Shown here in pieces: positions 43,204 through 52,883 of a DNA stretch of 64,000 nt (positions within the stretch are counted from its first letter, which is position 1; each line of letters starts with the position of its first letter). The position numbers and the translations under genes are program-made. This stretch comes from an uncultured Acetatifactor sp. (GTDB taxonomy: Bacteria; Bacillota; Clostridia; Lachnospirales; Lachnospiraceae): assembly GCA_934402375.1 (NCBI GenBank), contig CAKRUB010000002.1, forward strand, positions 1 through 64,000, in the 5' to 3' direction. The notes beneath the pieces are model-generated. The model was not told where the DNA came from. It did no database searches and saw only the letters and a program-made list of their open reading frames with translations.

Positions 43204-44042
43204 GATGTATTTTCCTCGTTTCGGATTTATTGCAGGCATTTGTAAAGGACAGACCGCTTTACAGCTCCCGGCAGATCAGGATTCCTGCGCCGCGTTTTGT
43301 TGTTCTGTATAATGGAACAGAGGATATACCGGACAGAATGGAGCTGAAGCTGTCGGATGCCTTTGAGACGAAGAACGGGGAGCCGGAGTTAGAGTTGAAG
43401 GTGCAGGTTTATAACATCAACCGCGGGAGGAATGAGGACTTAAAGGAGAAGTGCCCGATCTTAAAGGAATACATGATTTATGTGGAGAAGGTCAGGGAAT
43501 ATGTGAAGCTCATGCCGCTGGAGGAGGCGGTGGAGCGGGCGATAGAGGACTGCATAAGGAATAATGTATTGAAGGATTTCCTGCTGAAGCAGAGAGCGGA
43601 GGTATTCAAGATGAGTATTTATGAGTATGACAAGGAGCGGGACTTTAAGCTGCTCCGTGAGGAAGAGCGGAAGTACGCACGGGAGGAAGTGCGCGACGAG
43701 GTGATTAAAGAAGTAAGGGAAGAAGTGCGTGAGGAAATGCGTGAGGAAGTGCGTGAGGAAATGCGTGAGGAAATGCGTGAGAAAATGCGTGAGGAGATGC
43801 GCCGGAATACGGAGCAGGAACGTCAGAACACGGAGAATGAACGCCGGAAGGCGGAATTAGAACGTCAGAACACCGAACGAGAAAAAGAAAACGTCATAAA
43901 AGCGATAGTCTCCCTGTGCTGTGAATATGGGAGAAGCCGGGAGGAGGCGGTGGAAAAGCTGATGAAAAACTGCACACTCACAAGAGAGCGGGCGCAGGAA
44001 AAGGCGGAACTGTATTGGGACAAGCCTTCTACTGGCAGATGA
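43204..44042 (+). pseudogene. Rpn-like nuclease gene lacking its active-site region
   Basis: The second copy resumes at GGATTTATTGCAG, matching codon 88 onwards of the gene at 18311. About 295 bases holding the start codon, D56, E69 and Q71 are gone, replaced by a short unrelated or diverged stretch. A frame from TTG 43230 still encodes 270 residues, almost identical to copy 1 until the coiled coil, which is shorter and differently arranged. With no ribosome binding site next to that TTG, expression is doubtful. The end overlaps the convergent DeoR gene by 14 bases. Confidence 0.82.
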
Positions 44043-44808
44043 TCAATCTGCCGTCGTGCCGGGCGATCAGTTCCCGCTGTCTGACATCCAGTTCACTGTC
44101 TGCGTAAATGCAGCGAAAATCCCTGACATCGTTGTATTTGATCGGATTTTTCTTCCCGAACTTTGTGTGGTCAGTGAGCAGATAACAGTTGTCGGCACAT
44201 GCGTAAACGCGCGATTTGACGGCACCCTCCATCTCGCGTGTCGCGGAGACGCCAAAGGCGGCATCAATGGCAGAGGTTCCGAAAAAGGCCTTATCATAAT
44301 GAAACTTGCCGACATAATCTGCAGTAGAATAGTCCAGAGGACCGCCATACTGGGTCTGATAGCAGCCGGGCGCGATATGCAGACTGACATTAGTGTTGCG
44401 GTAGAGCTGCTCTACGACCGGCAGAGAGTTTGTAATCACGGTCAGCCGGTAATCCGGTAGGAACCGGAGCATCAGCAGAATGGTGGTGCTTGCGTCCAGA
44501 AAGAGAGTATCATGCCGCTCGATTTTAGTTGCGGCTGTGCGGGCAATAGCAAGCTTATTTTTATATAATTTTTCCTGACGGTTGGAAAAGTCCTGAAACA
44601 TTGGACGGTAATTACAGAGACTGGCACCTCCGTAGTGTACGACGGCAAGCCCCTGTGCCTCCAACAGGTGTAGATCTCGGCGTATAGTCATTTCAGACAC
44701 ACAGAAGTCCTTAGATAAGGCTTTGACAGATACTTCTTCCTTTTCCTGCAAAAGCTGTAGAATGCGCTCCCGTCTGCGCGCCGCTGTCAATTCTGAATAA
44801 TCATTCAT
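44029..44808 (-). CDS. DeoR/GlpR-family regulator
   Basis: The 259-residue protein has the DeoR winged helix (ARRRERILQLLQEKEEVSV, SEMTIRRDLHLLEAQG) and a sugar-phosphate sensing domain (FLDASTTILLML, DHTKFGKK). It normally represses a sugar catabolic operon. The start at 44808 has AAAGGGA; an upstream GTG at 44832 is possible. No sugar operon is adjacent except the HAD phosphatase at 44985, which is divergent. Confidence 0.9.
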   Translation of the reverse strand: MNDYSELTAARRRERILQLLQEKEEVSVKALSKDFCVSEMTIRRDLHLLEAQGLAVVHYGGASLCNYRPMFQDFSNRQEKLYKNKLAIARTAATKIERHDTLFLDASTTILLMLRFLPDYRLTVITNSLPVVEQLYRNTNVSLHIAPGCYQTQYGGPLDYSTADYVGKFHYDKAFFGTSAIDAAFGVSATREMEGAVKSRVYACADNCYLLTDHTKFGKKNPIKYNDVRDFRCIYADSELDVRQRELIARHDGRLIICQ

Positions 44809-44984
44809 GTTGTATCCCTTTTCTGTAAGCACTTATAATGTTCTATGTAACATCCATATGATTAATTATAATCAAAAACGAACAGAAAGCAACACATAGG
44901 AATGTGTTAAAGTGTGATATTTTTGAATCAGGAAACGGATAAAGCGGGTGAAGCCGTAGAACGGATGATCAGGAGGAAGCGGAT

Positions 44985-45815
44985 TTGGAATACAGAGCGA
45001 TATTCAGTGATATTGACGGAACGCTGTTAAATTCGGAGCATGTCGTCACGAAGAAAACAGCGGAAGTGATCAGGGAAAACATCAGCAACGGAATACTGTT
45101 TGCGCTGATTTCAGCAAGAAGTCCTGCCGGGATCAGACCAATCATGCAACAGAATGGTTTTAAATGCTGCATGATTGCCTGCAATGGCGCTCTGATCATG
45201 GATGAGGAAGGAAGACTATGCTATGAAAAAGGGTTGTCAGTAAGGGAGGCGTGCGATATTGTGTCTTTTATGGAAGCTTTTTGGCCGGGTGTGACATGGA
45301 ATCTTTACACGGCAGAGGAATGGATCATAAAATCAAGGACAGCTCCTGCCGTTGTGCGGGAAGAGGGAATCGTCGGAGTGAGGGCGCGGGAAGGAAGAGT
45401 GAAGGAGCTGGACGAGACGACGAAGATAGCGAAGATACTGTGCATATGTTCTCCGGCGAGCATTGAGGCGGTGGAAAAAACGGTGCGTCAGAGGTTTCCG
45501 AAATATACTGTTGCGAGATCGTCTGACAGATTGCTGGAGATTACACAGGCGGGAGTGAATAAAGCACAGGCGATGAAGCTATTGTGTGGAGCAAGGAATA
45601 TTCCGATGGGGCAGACACTGGCATTTGGGGATGGTTATAACGATCTCGAGATGCTAAAAGCTGCCGGACAGGGCGTTGCCATGGGAAACGCCCCGGCGGC
45701 GGTGCAGGCTGAGGCGGATGCGGTGACGCTTGACAACGACCGGGACGGAATCGCTGTGTTTCTGAATAGAAACTTTAAAGTTGGCAAGGAGGGCTGGTTA
45801 CTTTATAATAATTAG
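44985..45815 (+). CDS. HAD-superfamily (Cof-type) phosphatase
   Basis: The 276-residue enzyme has FSDIDGTLL (nucleophile D9, acid D11), ISARSPAGI, and FGDGYNDLEML with NAPAAVQAEADAVT as motif IV, the Cof-type arrangement. Such enzymes dephosphorylate sugar phosphates or flavin nucleotides. The start is TTG, fixed by AGGAGG eight bases upstream. It is divergent from the DeoR regulator and may be its target. Confidence 0.9.
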   Translation: MEYRAIFSDIDGTLLNSEHVVTKKTAEVIRENISNGILFALISARSPAGIRPIMQQNGFKCCMIACNGALIMDEEGRLCYEKGLSVREACDIVSFMEAFWPGVTWNLYTAEEWIIKSRTAPAVVREEGIVGVRAREGRVKELDETTKIAKILCICSPASIEAVEKTVRQRFPKYTVARSSDRLLEITQAGVNKAQAMKLLCGARNIPMGQTLAFGDGYNDLEMLKAAGQGVAMGNAPAAVQAEADAVTLDNDRDGIAVFLNRNFKVGKEGWLLYNN

Positions 45816-45844
45816 TAGATGAATCGTTTCCAAGGAGGAACACA

Positions 45845-46720
45845 ATGAGAAGTGAACAGAAAATGTATCAGTTGTTTCGGGAGATAGCCGATAAAGATGA
45901 CAGAATTCTTGCAATTTACATGAATGGGTCACGGACAAACCGAAATGCCGTGCAGGATATCTTTCAGGACTATGATATTGTATTCGTTGTGAAGGATATA
46001 ATGCCTTTTATTAATGAGGGGGAAAAATGGTATACAAAATTCGGAGAAGTATTGTATATGCAATTTCCGGATGAATTTCAGGGGTCTCTCTCTGAGAACA
46101 GAGATCATTACGGTTGGCTGATGCAGTTTACGGATGGAAACAGGGTTGATCTTACCGTGCAGTCGCCGGAATATGCGGAAAAGCATATTCTTGAGGACAA
46201 GCTGTGCAGGATTCTTCTTGACAAGCATCATATTTTACCCGAAATCCCTGAGGCGACAGATGAGGAGCATTATGTGAAGAGACCTTCAGAGGCGGATTTT
46301 CTGGCATGTTGCAATGAATACTGGTGGTGCAGCAATAATATAGCCAAAGGACTGTGGAGAAAGGAAATGCCATATGTGCAGGACATGACGAACATGGTTG
46401 TCAGAAAGCAGCTGGAAAAGCTCCTGTCATGGAAGGCGGGCGTTAAAACGGACTTTACCGTCAGTGTGGGAAAATCGGCAAAATATCTGTACAGATGGCT
46501 TGATGAAGGAGAGTATGACCGCTATCTCAGCACCTACTTCGGGGGAGATGTCGAGGAAGCGTGGGAGGCAGTCTTCCGTATGTGTGACATGGTGGACAGT
46601 GTCGCGCGAGAGCTTGCGAACCGGCTAGGCTTTACCTATAACGAGAAGGAGGCAGCGGCGGCGCGAGGTTATCTGGAGCATGTGCGGGAGCTGCCCCCGG
46701 ATGCGAAGGAGGTATATTAG
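45845..46720 (+). CDS. Aminoglycoside 6-adenylyltransferase-like protein
   Basis: The 291-residue protein belongs to the ANT(6)/AadE family, which adenylylates streptomycin. The nucleotidyltransferase motif is MNGSRTN...QDYDIVFVV (GSR then D-Y-D), and LTVQSPEY and the C-terminal YLSTYFGGDVEEAWEA are typical. It is 29 bases after the HAD gene with AAGGAGG. No mobile element flanks it, so it looks chromosomal. Whether it confers resistance is not known. Confidence 0.88.
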   Translation: MRSEQKMYQLFREIADKDDRILAIYMNGSRTNRNAVQDIFQDYDIVFVVKDIMPFINEGEKWYTKFGEVLYMQFPDEFQGSLSENRDHYGWLMQFTDGNRVDLTVQSPEYAEKHILEDKLCRILLDKHHILPEIPEATDEEHYVKRPSEADFLACCNEYWWCSNNIAKGLWRKEMPYVQDMTNMVVRKQLEKLLSWKAGVKTDFTVSVGKSAKYLYRWLDEGEYDRYLSTYFGGDVEEAWEAVFRMCDMVDSVARELANRLGFTYNEKEAAAARGYLEHVRELPPDAKEVY

Positions 46721-46757
46721 ACTATGCGCAAAGAGCGTGCGCAGAAATGAGGAAAAA

Positions 46758-47321
46758 ATGGAAGCGAGAAAACTAATTGAAACACTGGCGGTTGCGGAGA
46801 GGCTGAAGGATGCCACGAGGCATTGCTATACCTCCGGCGGACGGCATGAGAGCGTTGCGGAGCATTCGTGGAGGCTGGCGCTGATGGCGTACCTTGTCAG
46901 TGATGAGTTCCCGGAAGCGAATCTGGAAAAGCTGTTGAAGATGTGTCTGATCCATGACATCGGTGAGGCGTTCACCGGGGACATTCCGGCATTTGATAAG
47001 ACGTCTGCCGATGAGGGCAGGGAAGAAGCTTTGCTAAAGGAGTGGGTTCAATCACTGCCGGAACCCTTTGCAGCGGAGATGACCGCCCTGTATGCGGAGA
47101 TGGCGGCGAGGGAAACGCTGGAGGCAAAGATTTATAAGGCGCTGGATAATATCGAGGCACTGATCCAGCACAACGAATCTTCGCTGAGCACATGGATACC
47201 GCTGGAATATGATTTGCAGATGACCTATGGAAACGATAAAGTGGGCTTTTCGGAGTACATGACCGCGCTGCGGGACATGGTGCGAGAGGACAGTAAGGCA
47301 AAAATTGCGGAAGGGAAATAA
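46758..47321 (+). CDS. HD-domain phosphohydrolase (YfbR-like)
   Basis: The 187-residue protein has the HD signature pieces SVAEHSWRLALMAYLV (first His), CLIHDIGEAFTGDIP (His-Asp) and a later DNIEALIQ aspartate. YfbR-type enzymes hydrolyse deoxynucleoside monophosphates. GAGGAAAA precedes the start; an upstream in-frame extension overlaps the previous gene. The stop lies inside the terminator stem. Confidence 0.88.
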   Translation: MEARKLIETLAVAERLKDATRHCYTSGGRHESVAEHSWRLALMAYLVSDEFPEANLEKLLKMCLIHDIGEAFTGDIPAFDKTSADEGREEALLKEWVQSLPEPFAAEMTALYAEMAARETLEAKIYKALDNIEALIQHNESSLSTWIPLEYDLQMTYGNDKVGFSEYMTALRDMVREDSKAKIAEGK

Positions 47322-47336
47322 CCCGTCCGCAATTTT
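47301..47336. terminator. Bidirectional terminator overlapping the HD gene end
   Basis: AAAATTGCGGA pairs with TCCGCAATTTT. The last codons of the HD gene form one arm, and the hairpin also faces the convergent MATE gene. Confidence 0.88.
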
Positions 47337-47387
47337 CAGTGCCATATATAACTGCTTATCTGCCGGAATATAAGCATTTGCAGTAGA

Positions 47388-48725
47388 CTACATATAGTGA
47401 TATTTCTTCCGTTTAGCGATCAGGAAGATCGCAGAAATCGCAAAGGCGAAGACTTCCGCAAATGCGTTTGACAGCCAGATGCCATCGACATTCAGGATGA
47501 GCGGCAGTATCAGAACAGCCGAGGTCTGGAAAACCAGCGTCCGCAGAAAGGACACCGCTGCGGAAATCGCGCCGTTATTCAGCGCTGTAAAGAAGGACGA
47601 GCAGTAAATATTAAAGCCGGCAAGCAGGAACGAGAAGGAGAACAGCCGGAAGGCATGGCTTGTCAGCGCATGAAGCTCGGCATCGTAGCCCACGAAGATC
47701 TTTGCCAGCGGTTCTGCGAGGCAGAAGGCGAGTGCAGAGAGCAGGATCCCCAGCGTTCCCATGAGCAGCATACTCTTTTTCAGCATATTTTTTACCTCCG
47801 GGGAGTTCCCTGCACCGTAATGGTAGGAGACAATCGGGGCGCAGCCAATGGAGTAGCCGATAAAAATGGCGACGAAGATAAACTGCACATACATCAGCAC
47901 TCCGAAGGCGGACACACCGTTCTCTCCGATATATTTCAGCAGCTGGAAATTGTAGATCATGCTGACAATCGAGGAGGAAATATTGCTCATAAGCTCTGAG
48001 GAGCCGTTTCCGCATGCCTTTAAAAGCGGAATAAGCTCGAGTCTTGTCCGTGTAAGCCGCAGCAGGCTCTTATTCGGTAACAGGAAATAGATCAGAGGGA
48101 CAAGACCGCCCGCGCACTGACTTAATCCGGTGGCAGCGGCAGCGCCAGCGACACCCCAGCCGAAGACACCGACGAACAGCCAGTCAAGAATCATGTTGGT
48201 CGCACCGGCAATTACCGTCACGACCAGACCGAACTTCGGCTTCTCAGCGGCGATCAGGAAGCTTTGGAAGACATTTTGCAGCATGAACGCCGTGGTAAAG
48301 CTGATAACAATCCGTCCGTACAGAACGCAGTCCGCGAGCATTTCTTCCGTGGCGCCGAGAAGGACAGCGATGGATTTCATAAAGGTAAAACCGAGCACAG
48401 AGAGGATCACGCCCATAATGACAGTAAGGTAAATCATCATGGAGAAATAGCGGTTTGCGCGCTCGTGATCCTTCTGACCCAGAACGACGGATACCAGTGC
48501 GGTGCCGCCGGTGCCGATCATAAAGCCCATTCCTCCGAGAATCATGATGAAGGGCATTACAAGGTTGACAGAGGCAAAGGCGGTTTTCCCGGCATAGTTT
48601 GAGATGAAATAGCCATCTACAACGCCGTAGATGGAAGTGAATACCATCATGACGATAGAAGGCAGCGTAAATCGGAACAGCTTCCGATAGGTAAAATGGT
48701 CTGATAGTTGAATTTTTGCGGACAT
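47388..48725 (-). CDS. MATE family efflux transporter, second copy
   Basis: The 445-residue pump has twelve helices and MATE features (FTLPSIVMMVFTSIYGVVDG, GWGVAGAAAATGLSQ). It is preceded by AAAGGAGAA and follows a MarR regulator on the same strand by 19 bases, so it is probably regulated by it. It differs clearly from the MATE at 33026. Confidence 0.92.
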   Translation of the reverse strand: MSAKIQLSDHFTYRKLFRFTLPSIVMMVFTSIYGVVDGYFISNYAGKTAFASVNLVMPFIMILGGMGFMIGTGGTALVSVVLGQKDHERANRYFSMMIYLTVIMGVILSVLGFTFMKSIAVLLGATEEMLADCVLYGRIVISFTTAFMLQNVFQSFLIAAEKPKFGLVVTVIAGATNMILDWLFVGVFGWGVAGAAAATGLSQCAGGLVPLIYFLLPNKSLLRLTRTRLELIPLLKACGNGSSELMSNISSSIVSMIYNFQLLKYIGENGVSAFGVLMYVQFIFVAIFIGYSIGCAPIVSYHYGAGNSPEVKNMLKKSMLLMGTLGILLSALAFCLAEPLAKIFVGYDAELHALTSHAFRLFSFSFLLAGFNIYCSSFFTALNNGAISAAVSFLRTLVFQTSAVLILPLILNVDGIWLSNAFAEVFAFAISAIFLIAKRKKYHYM

Positions 48726-48744
48726 TTTCAGTTCTCCTTTCCAG

Positions 48745-49206
48745 TTATTGGCTTTCAGTGTGACCGGAGGGTTCAAGGCGCCTCGTCTCGTCGCGGAGCT
48801 CATTCAGAAACCTTTCGGTCAGCATAAGATATTTTTCCACATCAGCAGGTTCCCACGAAGACAGAATTTTGTTTTCCGCCGCAATGATCTTTGCGACGGT
48901 TTGAGCGGCATAAAGCGCACCTTTATCAGTAAGACGCAGACGCTTGCTTTTAGCATCGGCATTTTCCGTCCGGAGAATGCCTTCTTGCTCGAGCTTGCGG
49001 ATGGCAGAGTTGAGCGTCTGCTTGCTCATGCCCGTCAGATAGCAGATGTCCCACAGCATACAGCAATTACCGTTTTCATACAATGTATATAAGATTCTCA
49101 TGCAGCTGTCGGATAAGCCAAGCTTCAAGGACATTTCGTGGTAGGCGGCCTCTGTCTCGCTGATCAGGTAGTTAAACCGTCTCATTTCTTTGGAAGCATG
49201 TGTCAT
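48745..49206 (-). CDS. MarR-family regulator
   Basis: The 153-residue protein has a winged helix with the MarR pattern (LWDICYLTGMSKQTLNSAIRK, LRLTDKGALYA). It is upstream of the MATE gene in one operon and probably represses both, responding to a compound exported by the pump. GGAGGGATTTT precedes the start. Confidence 0.92.
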   Translation of the reverse strand: MTHASKEMRRFNYLISETEAAYHEMSLKLGLSDSCMRILYTLYENGNCCMLWDICYLTGMSKQTLNSAIRKLEQEGILRTENADAKSKRLRLTDKGALYAAQTVAKIIAAENKILSSWEPADVEKYLMLTERFLNELRDETRRLEPSGHTESQ

Positions 49207-49278
49207 AAAATCCCTCCTTTTGTCAGTTCGTCCGAAATCGTACGTTTGTCAAGAAAAGAATATGAAGGGACTGGAATA

Positions 49279-50181
49279 CTATTGTCTATCTCTGTTTTTA
49301 CGGTATTCGGTGGGAGTCATGCTATAGTATTTTTTAAAGGCTTTGCAAAAGTAATCAACGCTTTCAAATCCGACTTCTTTTGAAATAACGTGTATTTTCC
49401 TTTCGGTGGAGGAGAGCAGCTTTGCGGCTTCCTGTAAGCGATAATTGATCAGATAGTTTATAGGCGTGATATGCAAATATTTTCGGAAAAGATTGAGCGT
49501 GGTACTCTTGCTTACCATTGCATGTCCTGCTATGTCTTCCAGTGAAATATTCATGGAAAATTGCTGATGGATATACTGCATCATTAGCTGCAGTCTTCCC
49601 TGAGAAGCAATAGATGCGCCATTGTTTTCCCTGATAGGTTTGTCATTAACGTTTCTGTATAATAAATCCCACATCCTTTGCACCAGAGAAGAAGTGATGA
49701 GTTCTATACCGGATTCTGCCTCCTGGACATAGATGATTTCATTCATGACTGCCAGTACCTCAGCCTGCCATGGAATTTCAGGTGCGAAAACCTGATAATC
49801 CAATGAAGAAGACAGAACTGGCAGAATATATTTCTTGTAAATTAAACTGTTTTGGACAGCAATATAATCCGGCATAAATACAAAATTCGGAACAATCGCC
49901 TCTTCATCAGAATAGTAGCGGTGTAAAACCTTTGAATTGATGAATACTCCGGAACCAGCTGGTAAAGAAAACTGTTTTTCCCCAACTCCGAAAACTACAG
50001 TTCCTGATTCCACAAATACAAACTCAAATTCTGTATGCCAGTGCCATTCCACACAATGAAAATCGTAGAGTGACAGATTATCGTAGTAGAAGTGAAAAGG
50101 ATAATCACTTTCACCATGTTGTATTGTTTCCATTAATGTCTCGTCAGTAATAATTTTATTATAGAATGTATTAAATTTCAT
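49279..50181 (-). CDS. AraC-family regulator with cupin domain
   Basis: The 300-residue protein has an N-terminal cupin domain (FHCVEWHWHTEFEFVFVESG) and two C-terminal helix-turn-helix motifs (ISLEDIAGHAMVSKSTTLNL, VGFESVDYFCKAFKKYYSMT). Such proteins activate sugar-use genes. It is divergent from the MFS transporter at 50320, its likely target. Confidence 0.92.
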   Translation of the reverse strand: MKFNTFYNKIITDETLMETIQHGESDYPFHFYYDNLSLYDFHCVEWHWHTEFEFVFVESGTVVFGVGEKQFSLPAGSGVFINSKVLHRYYSDEEAIVPNFVFMPDYIAVQNSLIYKKYILPVLSSSLDYQVFAPEIPWQAEVLAVMNEIIYVQEAESGIELITSSLVQRMWDLLYRNVNDKPIRENNGASIASQGRLQLMMQYIHQQFSMNISLEDIAGHAMVSKSTTLNLFRKYLHITPINYLINYRLQEAAKLLSSTERKIHVISKEVGFESVDYFCKAFKKYYSMTPTEYRKNRDRQ

Positions 50182-50319
50182 TAGCGTCTCCCATATCGTT
50201 CTCTTTACGATATTTTACAATAAATCTGCTGTTTTTTTCAATGCATTGTTTAGAATTTAGAGATATTATACAGACAGTTACAAAAAACTCATAAATAAAA
50301 GAGGAAAGGGACGGATATT

Positions 50320-51519
50320 ATGAGGAACAAATACCAAAAAACTTTGATAGCCTGTTATCTTGGATTCATTACACAGGCAATATCAGCAAATTTTGCGCCA
50401 TTACTGTTTTTGACGTTTCACAGAACCTATGGGATTTCGCTTGGAAAAATTGCTTTTATCTCAACTGCTTTTTTCTTCACGCAGCTTTTGGTGGATTTGT
50501 TTTGTGCAAGGTTTGTTGATAAAATCGGTTATCGAAGGTGCGTCGTTACATCGGAAGTATTGTCGGCCGTCGGTCTGATTGGTCTTGCCATTTTACCGGA
50601 TCTGCTGGCAGATCCCTATCTGGGAATTGTACTCAGTGTGGTGGTTTATGCTATGGGAAGTGGCCTGATTGAGGTACTGGTAAGTCCGATCGTGGAGGCA
50701 TGTCCCTTTGAAAATAAGGACAGTGTCATGAGCCTGCTTCACTCATTTTATTGTTGGGGAGCGGTAGGAGTGATTTTGCTTTCCACTGCATTTTTTGCCG
50801 CTTTCGGAATTGAACATTGGAAGATTCTTGCGTGCATATGGGCATTGATTCCGTTATTTAATGTATACAATTTTATCACATGCCCAATAGAACGTTTGAC
50901 AGAGGAAGGAAAGGGACTTGGCATCGGGCAGCTATGCAAAATCCCCCTTTTCTGGATATTTCTTGTTCTGATGGTATGCGCAGGGGCAAGTGAACTTTCT
51001 ATGGCGCAGTGGGCATCTGCGTATGTAGAATCTGCATTAGGACTATCAAAGGGCGTTGGAGATATTGTGGGTCCGTGTCTGTTTGCAGTTGCCATGGGTA
51101 TAAGCAGATTATTTTATGGTAAGTATGGCGAAAAGATCGATTTAATGAAATTCATGCTGGGATCGGGCATTTTATGTCTCATCTGTTATTTGCTTGCTGC
51201 TCTGGGCGGATACCCATTGCTGGGGCTTGCGGGATGTATTGTCTGTGGGTTTTCGGTCGGCATTATGTGGCCGGGAACCATCAGCATTGCGTCAGTTAGG
51301 ATTCCCCTTGGCGGAACCGCGATGTTTGCTTTGCTTGCTATGGCGGGGGATATGGGAGGATCGATCGGTCCATGTCTGGTTGGATTTGTAACACAGAATG
51401 CAGGCGACAATTTAAAGGCAGGGATGCTGGCAGGCTGTGTCTTTCCGGCAATTTTGCTTGTTTCTATAGGACTGATGAAGATGAAGGAAAAAACAAGAGC
51501 TCTGGTAGAGAGGGGGTAG
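50320..51519 (+). CDS. Major facilitator superfamily transporter
   Basis: The 399-residue protein has twelve membrane helices and the MFS loop RFVDKIGYRRCV after helix 2. GEKIDLMKF marks the equivalent loop of the second half. The fucose/glucose permease-like pattern suggests a sugar or aglycone as substrate, but this is weak. A divergent AraC gene and a broken hydrolase gene flank it. Confidence 0.85.
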   Translation: MRNKYQKTLIACYLGFITQAISANFAPLLFLTFHRTYGISLGKIAFISTAFFFTQLLVDLFCARFVDKIGYRRCVVTSEVLSAVGLIGLAILPDLLADPYLGIVLSVVVYAMGSGLIEVLVSPIVEACPFENKDSVMSLLHSFYCWGAVGVILLSTAFFAAFGIEHWKILACIWALIPLFNVYNFITCPIERLTEEGKGLGIGQLCKIPLFWIFLVLMVCAGASELSMAQWASAYVESALGLSKGVGDIVGPCLFAVAMGISRLFYGKYGEKIDLMKFMLGSGILCLICYLLAALGGYPLLGLAGCIVCGFSVGIMWPGTISIASVRIPLGGTAMFALLAMAGDMGGSIGPCLVGFVTQNAGDNLKAGMLAGCVFPAILLVSIGLMKMKEKTRALVERG

Positions 51520-51525
51520 AAGACA

Positions 51526-52307
51526 TTGAATATCAAGGAACAATTCGATGAATGTGGAATGACTGGCAAGCCCTGTCAGTTTAGGGTGGAAGAGAGCTAT
51601 CTGCCTATGTCAGACAGCACGCGTCTTTACATGATGATATATAAGCCCGAAACATGTGGCAGTTTTCCCATAGGGAAAACTGGCCGATTACATCTAACAA
51701 AACAAAAAAGTATTTTTTAAACAGCGGTAGACGACTGGATACATTACCCGGAGATAAGGGTGAAATTTCTTTTGAATATGATCCGCAGAACCCGTGCCCG
51801 ACACACGGTGCGGAGAGTGTGCTGACTATGATTGCAGAAGCGGGATCGCTTTTGCAGCCGGAGGAAAACTATCGTCCGGACGTTATTAGTTTTGTCAGTG
51901 AACCTTTGGAGGAGGAGCTTTCGTTAGGCGGACAGATAAAAGTACACCTTAAGGTTCGCACGGACGTAGACGATACAGCTTTTACGGCTAAACTCTGTGA
52001 GGTATTTCCAGATGGAAGGGCATACAATATTCGCAGTGGTATTACAACTATAGCGGCTGATATGCCGGAAAATAAAACGTATTTACCGGGGGAATATGTA
52101 AATGTCTGTGTGGATTTCTGGGACATTGTGTGGACAATTCAGCCGGGAAGCTGTATTCGCCTGGATATTTCATCGTCAGACTTTCCACAGTATTGCATTC
52201 ATAGTAATTATGCGGGCATTTGGGCAGATCAGGCAAAAACGCGGCTGGCTCATCAGGTGATATGTACCGGGGATGAGGGTAGCTATATAGAACTTTCAGA
52301 GCTTTGA
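51526..52307 (+). pseudogene. CocE/NonD-type hydrolase lacking its catalytic domain
   Basis: The first 45 residues match the start of X-Pro dipeptidyl-peptidase/CocE enzymes (LPMSDSTRLYMMIYKPE). A jump near 51654 and a frame change then lead to the C-terminal jelly-roll domain (RRLDTLPGDKGEISFEYDP, LDISSSDFPQY). The alpha/beta-hydrolase core, expected at about 300 residues with the Ser/Asp/His triad, is missing. The gene follows the MFS transporter by six bases and was probably co-transcribed. The first frame starts at TTG. Confidence 0.82.
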
Positions 52308-52330
52308 CGATTGTTTCCGCTATAAGGAGA

Positions 52331-52366
52331 GGTACTTTGTCATGTGTGGCAAAGTATCTTTTCTTT
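52331..52366 (+). terminator. Terminator after the CocE remnant
   Basis: GGTACTTTG pairs with CAAAGTATC, followed by a T-rich tract. Confidence 0.8.
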
Positions 52367-52383
52367 TTATTTGGAAATAACTA

Positions 52384-52412
52384 TTGACATTGCACTGATT
52401 ATGCTGTATATA
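52384..52412 (+). promoter_or_regulatory. Promoter of the GntR-ABC operon
   Basis: TTGACA and TATATA are exactly 17 bases apart. TGTATATATAACA over the -10 is nearly palindromic and could be the binding site of the GntR repressor encoded next. Confidence 0.8.
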
Positions 52413-52443
52413 TAACACATAAACAGTTGAAGGGGTGATAACA

Positions 52444-52815
52444 TTGAAGCTATTGCAGAATTCAGGAATACCGATCTATCAACAGATAGCTGACCAGTTG
52501 AAGGCAGACATTCTTGCGGGGAAGCTGAAGGAGGGTGACTACCTTCCCTCGATCCGCGGGCTGGCAAGGGATTTGAAGATCAGCGTTATTACAACGATGA
52601 AGGCCTATGAACAGCTGGAGGCGGAGGGACTTGTGACGGCGTCACAGGGCAAGGGCTTCTATGTCAATGCGCAGGACAGTGAAATGCTGAAGGAGCAGCA
52701 CATGCGGAAGGTGGAGGAAGCCCTACAGGAGGCGATCCACGCGGCGGATCTGGCGGGGATGTCCCACACGGAGCTGAAGCAGACGCTGGAAGCGCTGTTG
52801 AGTATAGAAGACTAA
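52444..52815 (+). CDS. GntR-family regulator, YtrA type
   Basis: The 123-residue protein has a GntR winged helix (PIYQQIADQLKADILAGKL, YLPSIRGLARDLKISVITT) and only a short helical tail, as in YtrA regulators that control an adjacent ABC transporter. The start is TTG at 52444, chosen because AAGGGGTGAT matches the 16S tail at proper distance; a GTG nine bases earlier overlaps that site. It leads the operon and probably represses it. Confidence 0.9.
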   Translation: MKLLQNSGIPIYQQIADQLKADILAGKLKEGDYLPSIRGLARDLKISVITTMKAYEQLEAEGLVTASQGKGFYVNAQDSEMLKEQHMRKVEEALQEAIHAADLAGMSHTELKQTLEALLSIED

Positions 52816-52883
52816 AGATATATATGAAATTGTGCCTGCACAAGGTACGGAAGTAGCTAAAAGTTTGCAGATCACGGAAAGGT

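Noticed and set aside
50246..50272. TTGTTT and TATACA as MFS gene promoter
   Set aside because: Spacing is 15 bases and the -35 is poor; an activator-dependent promoter is possible but not shown.
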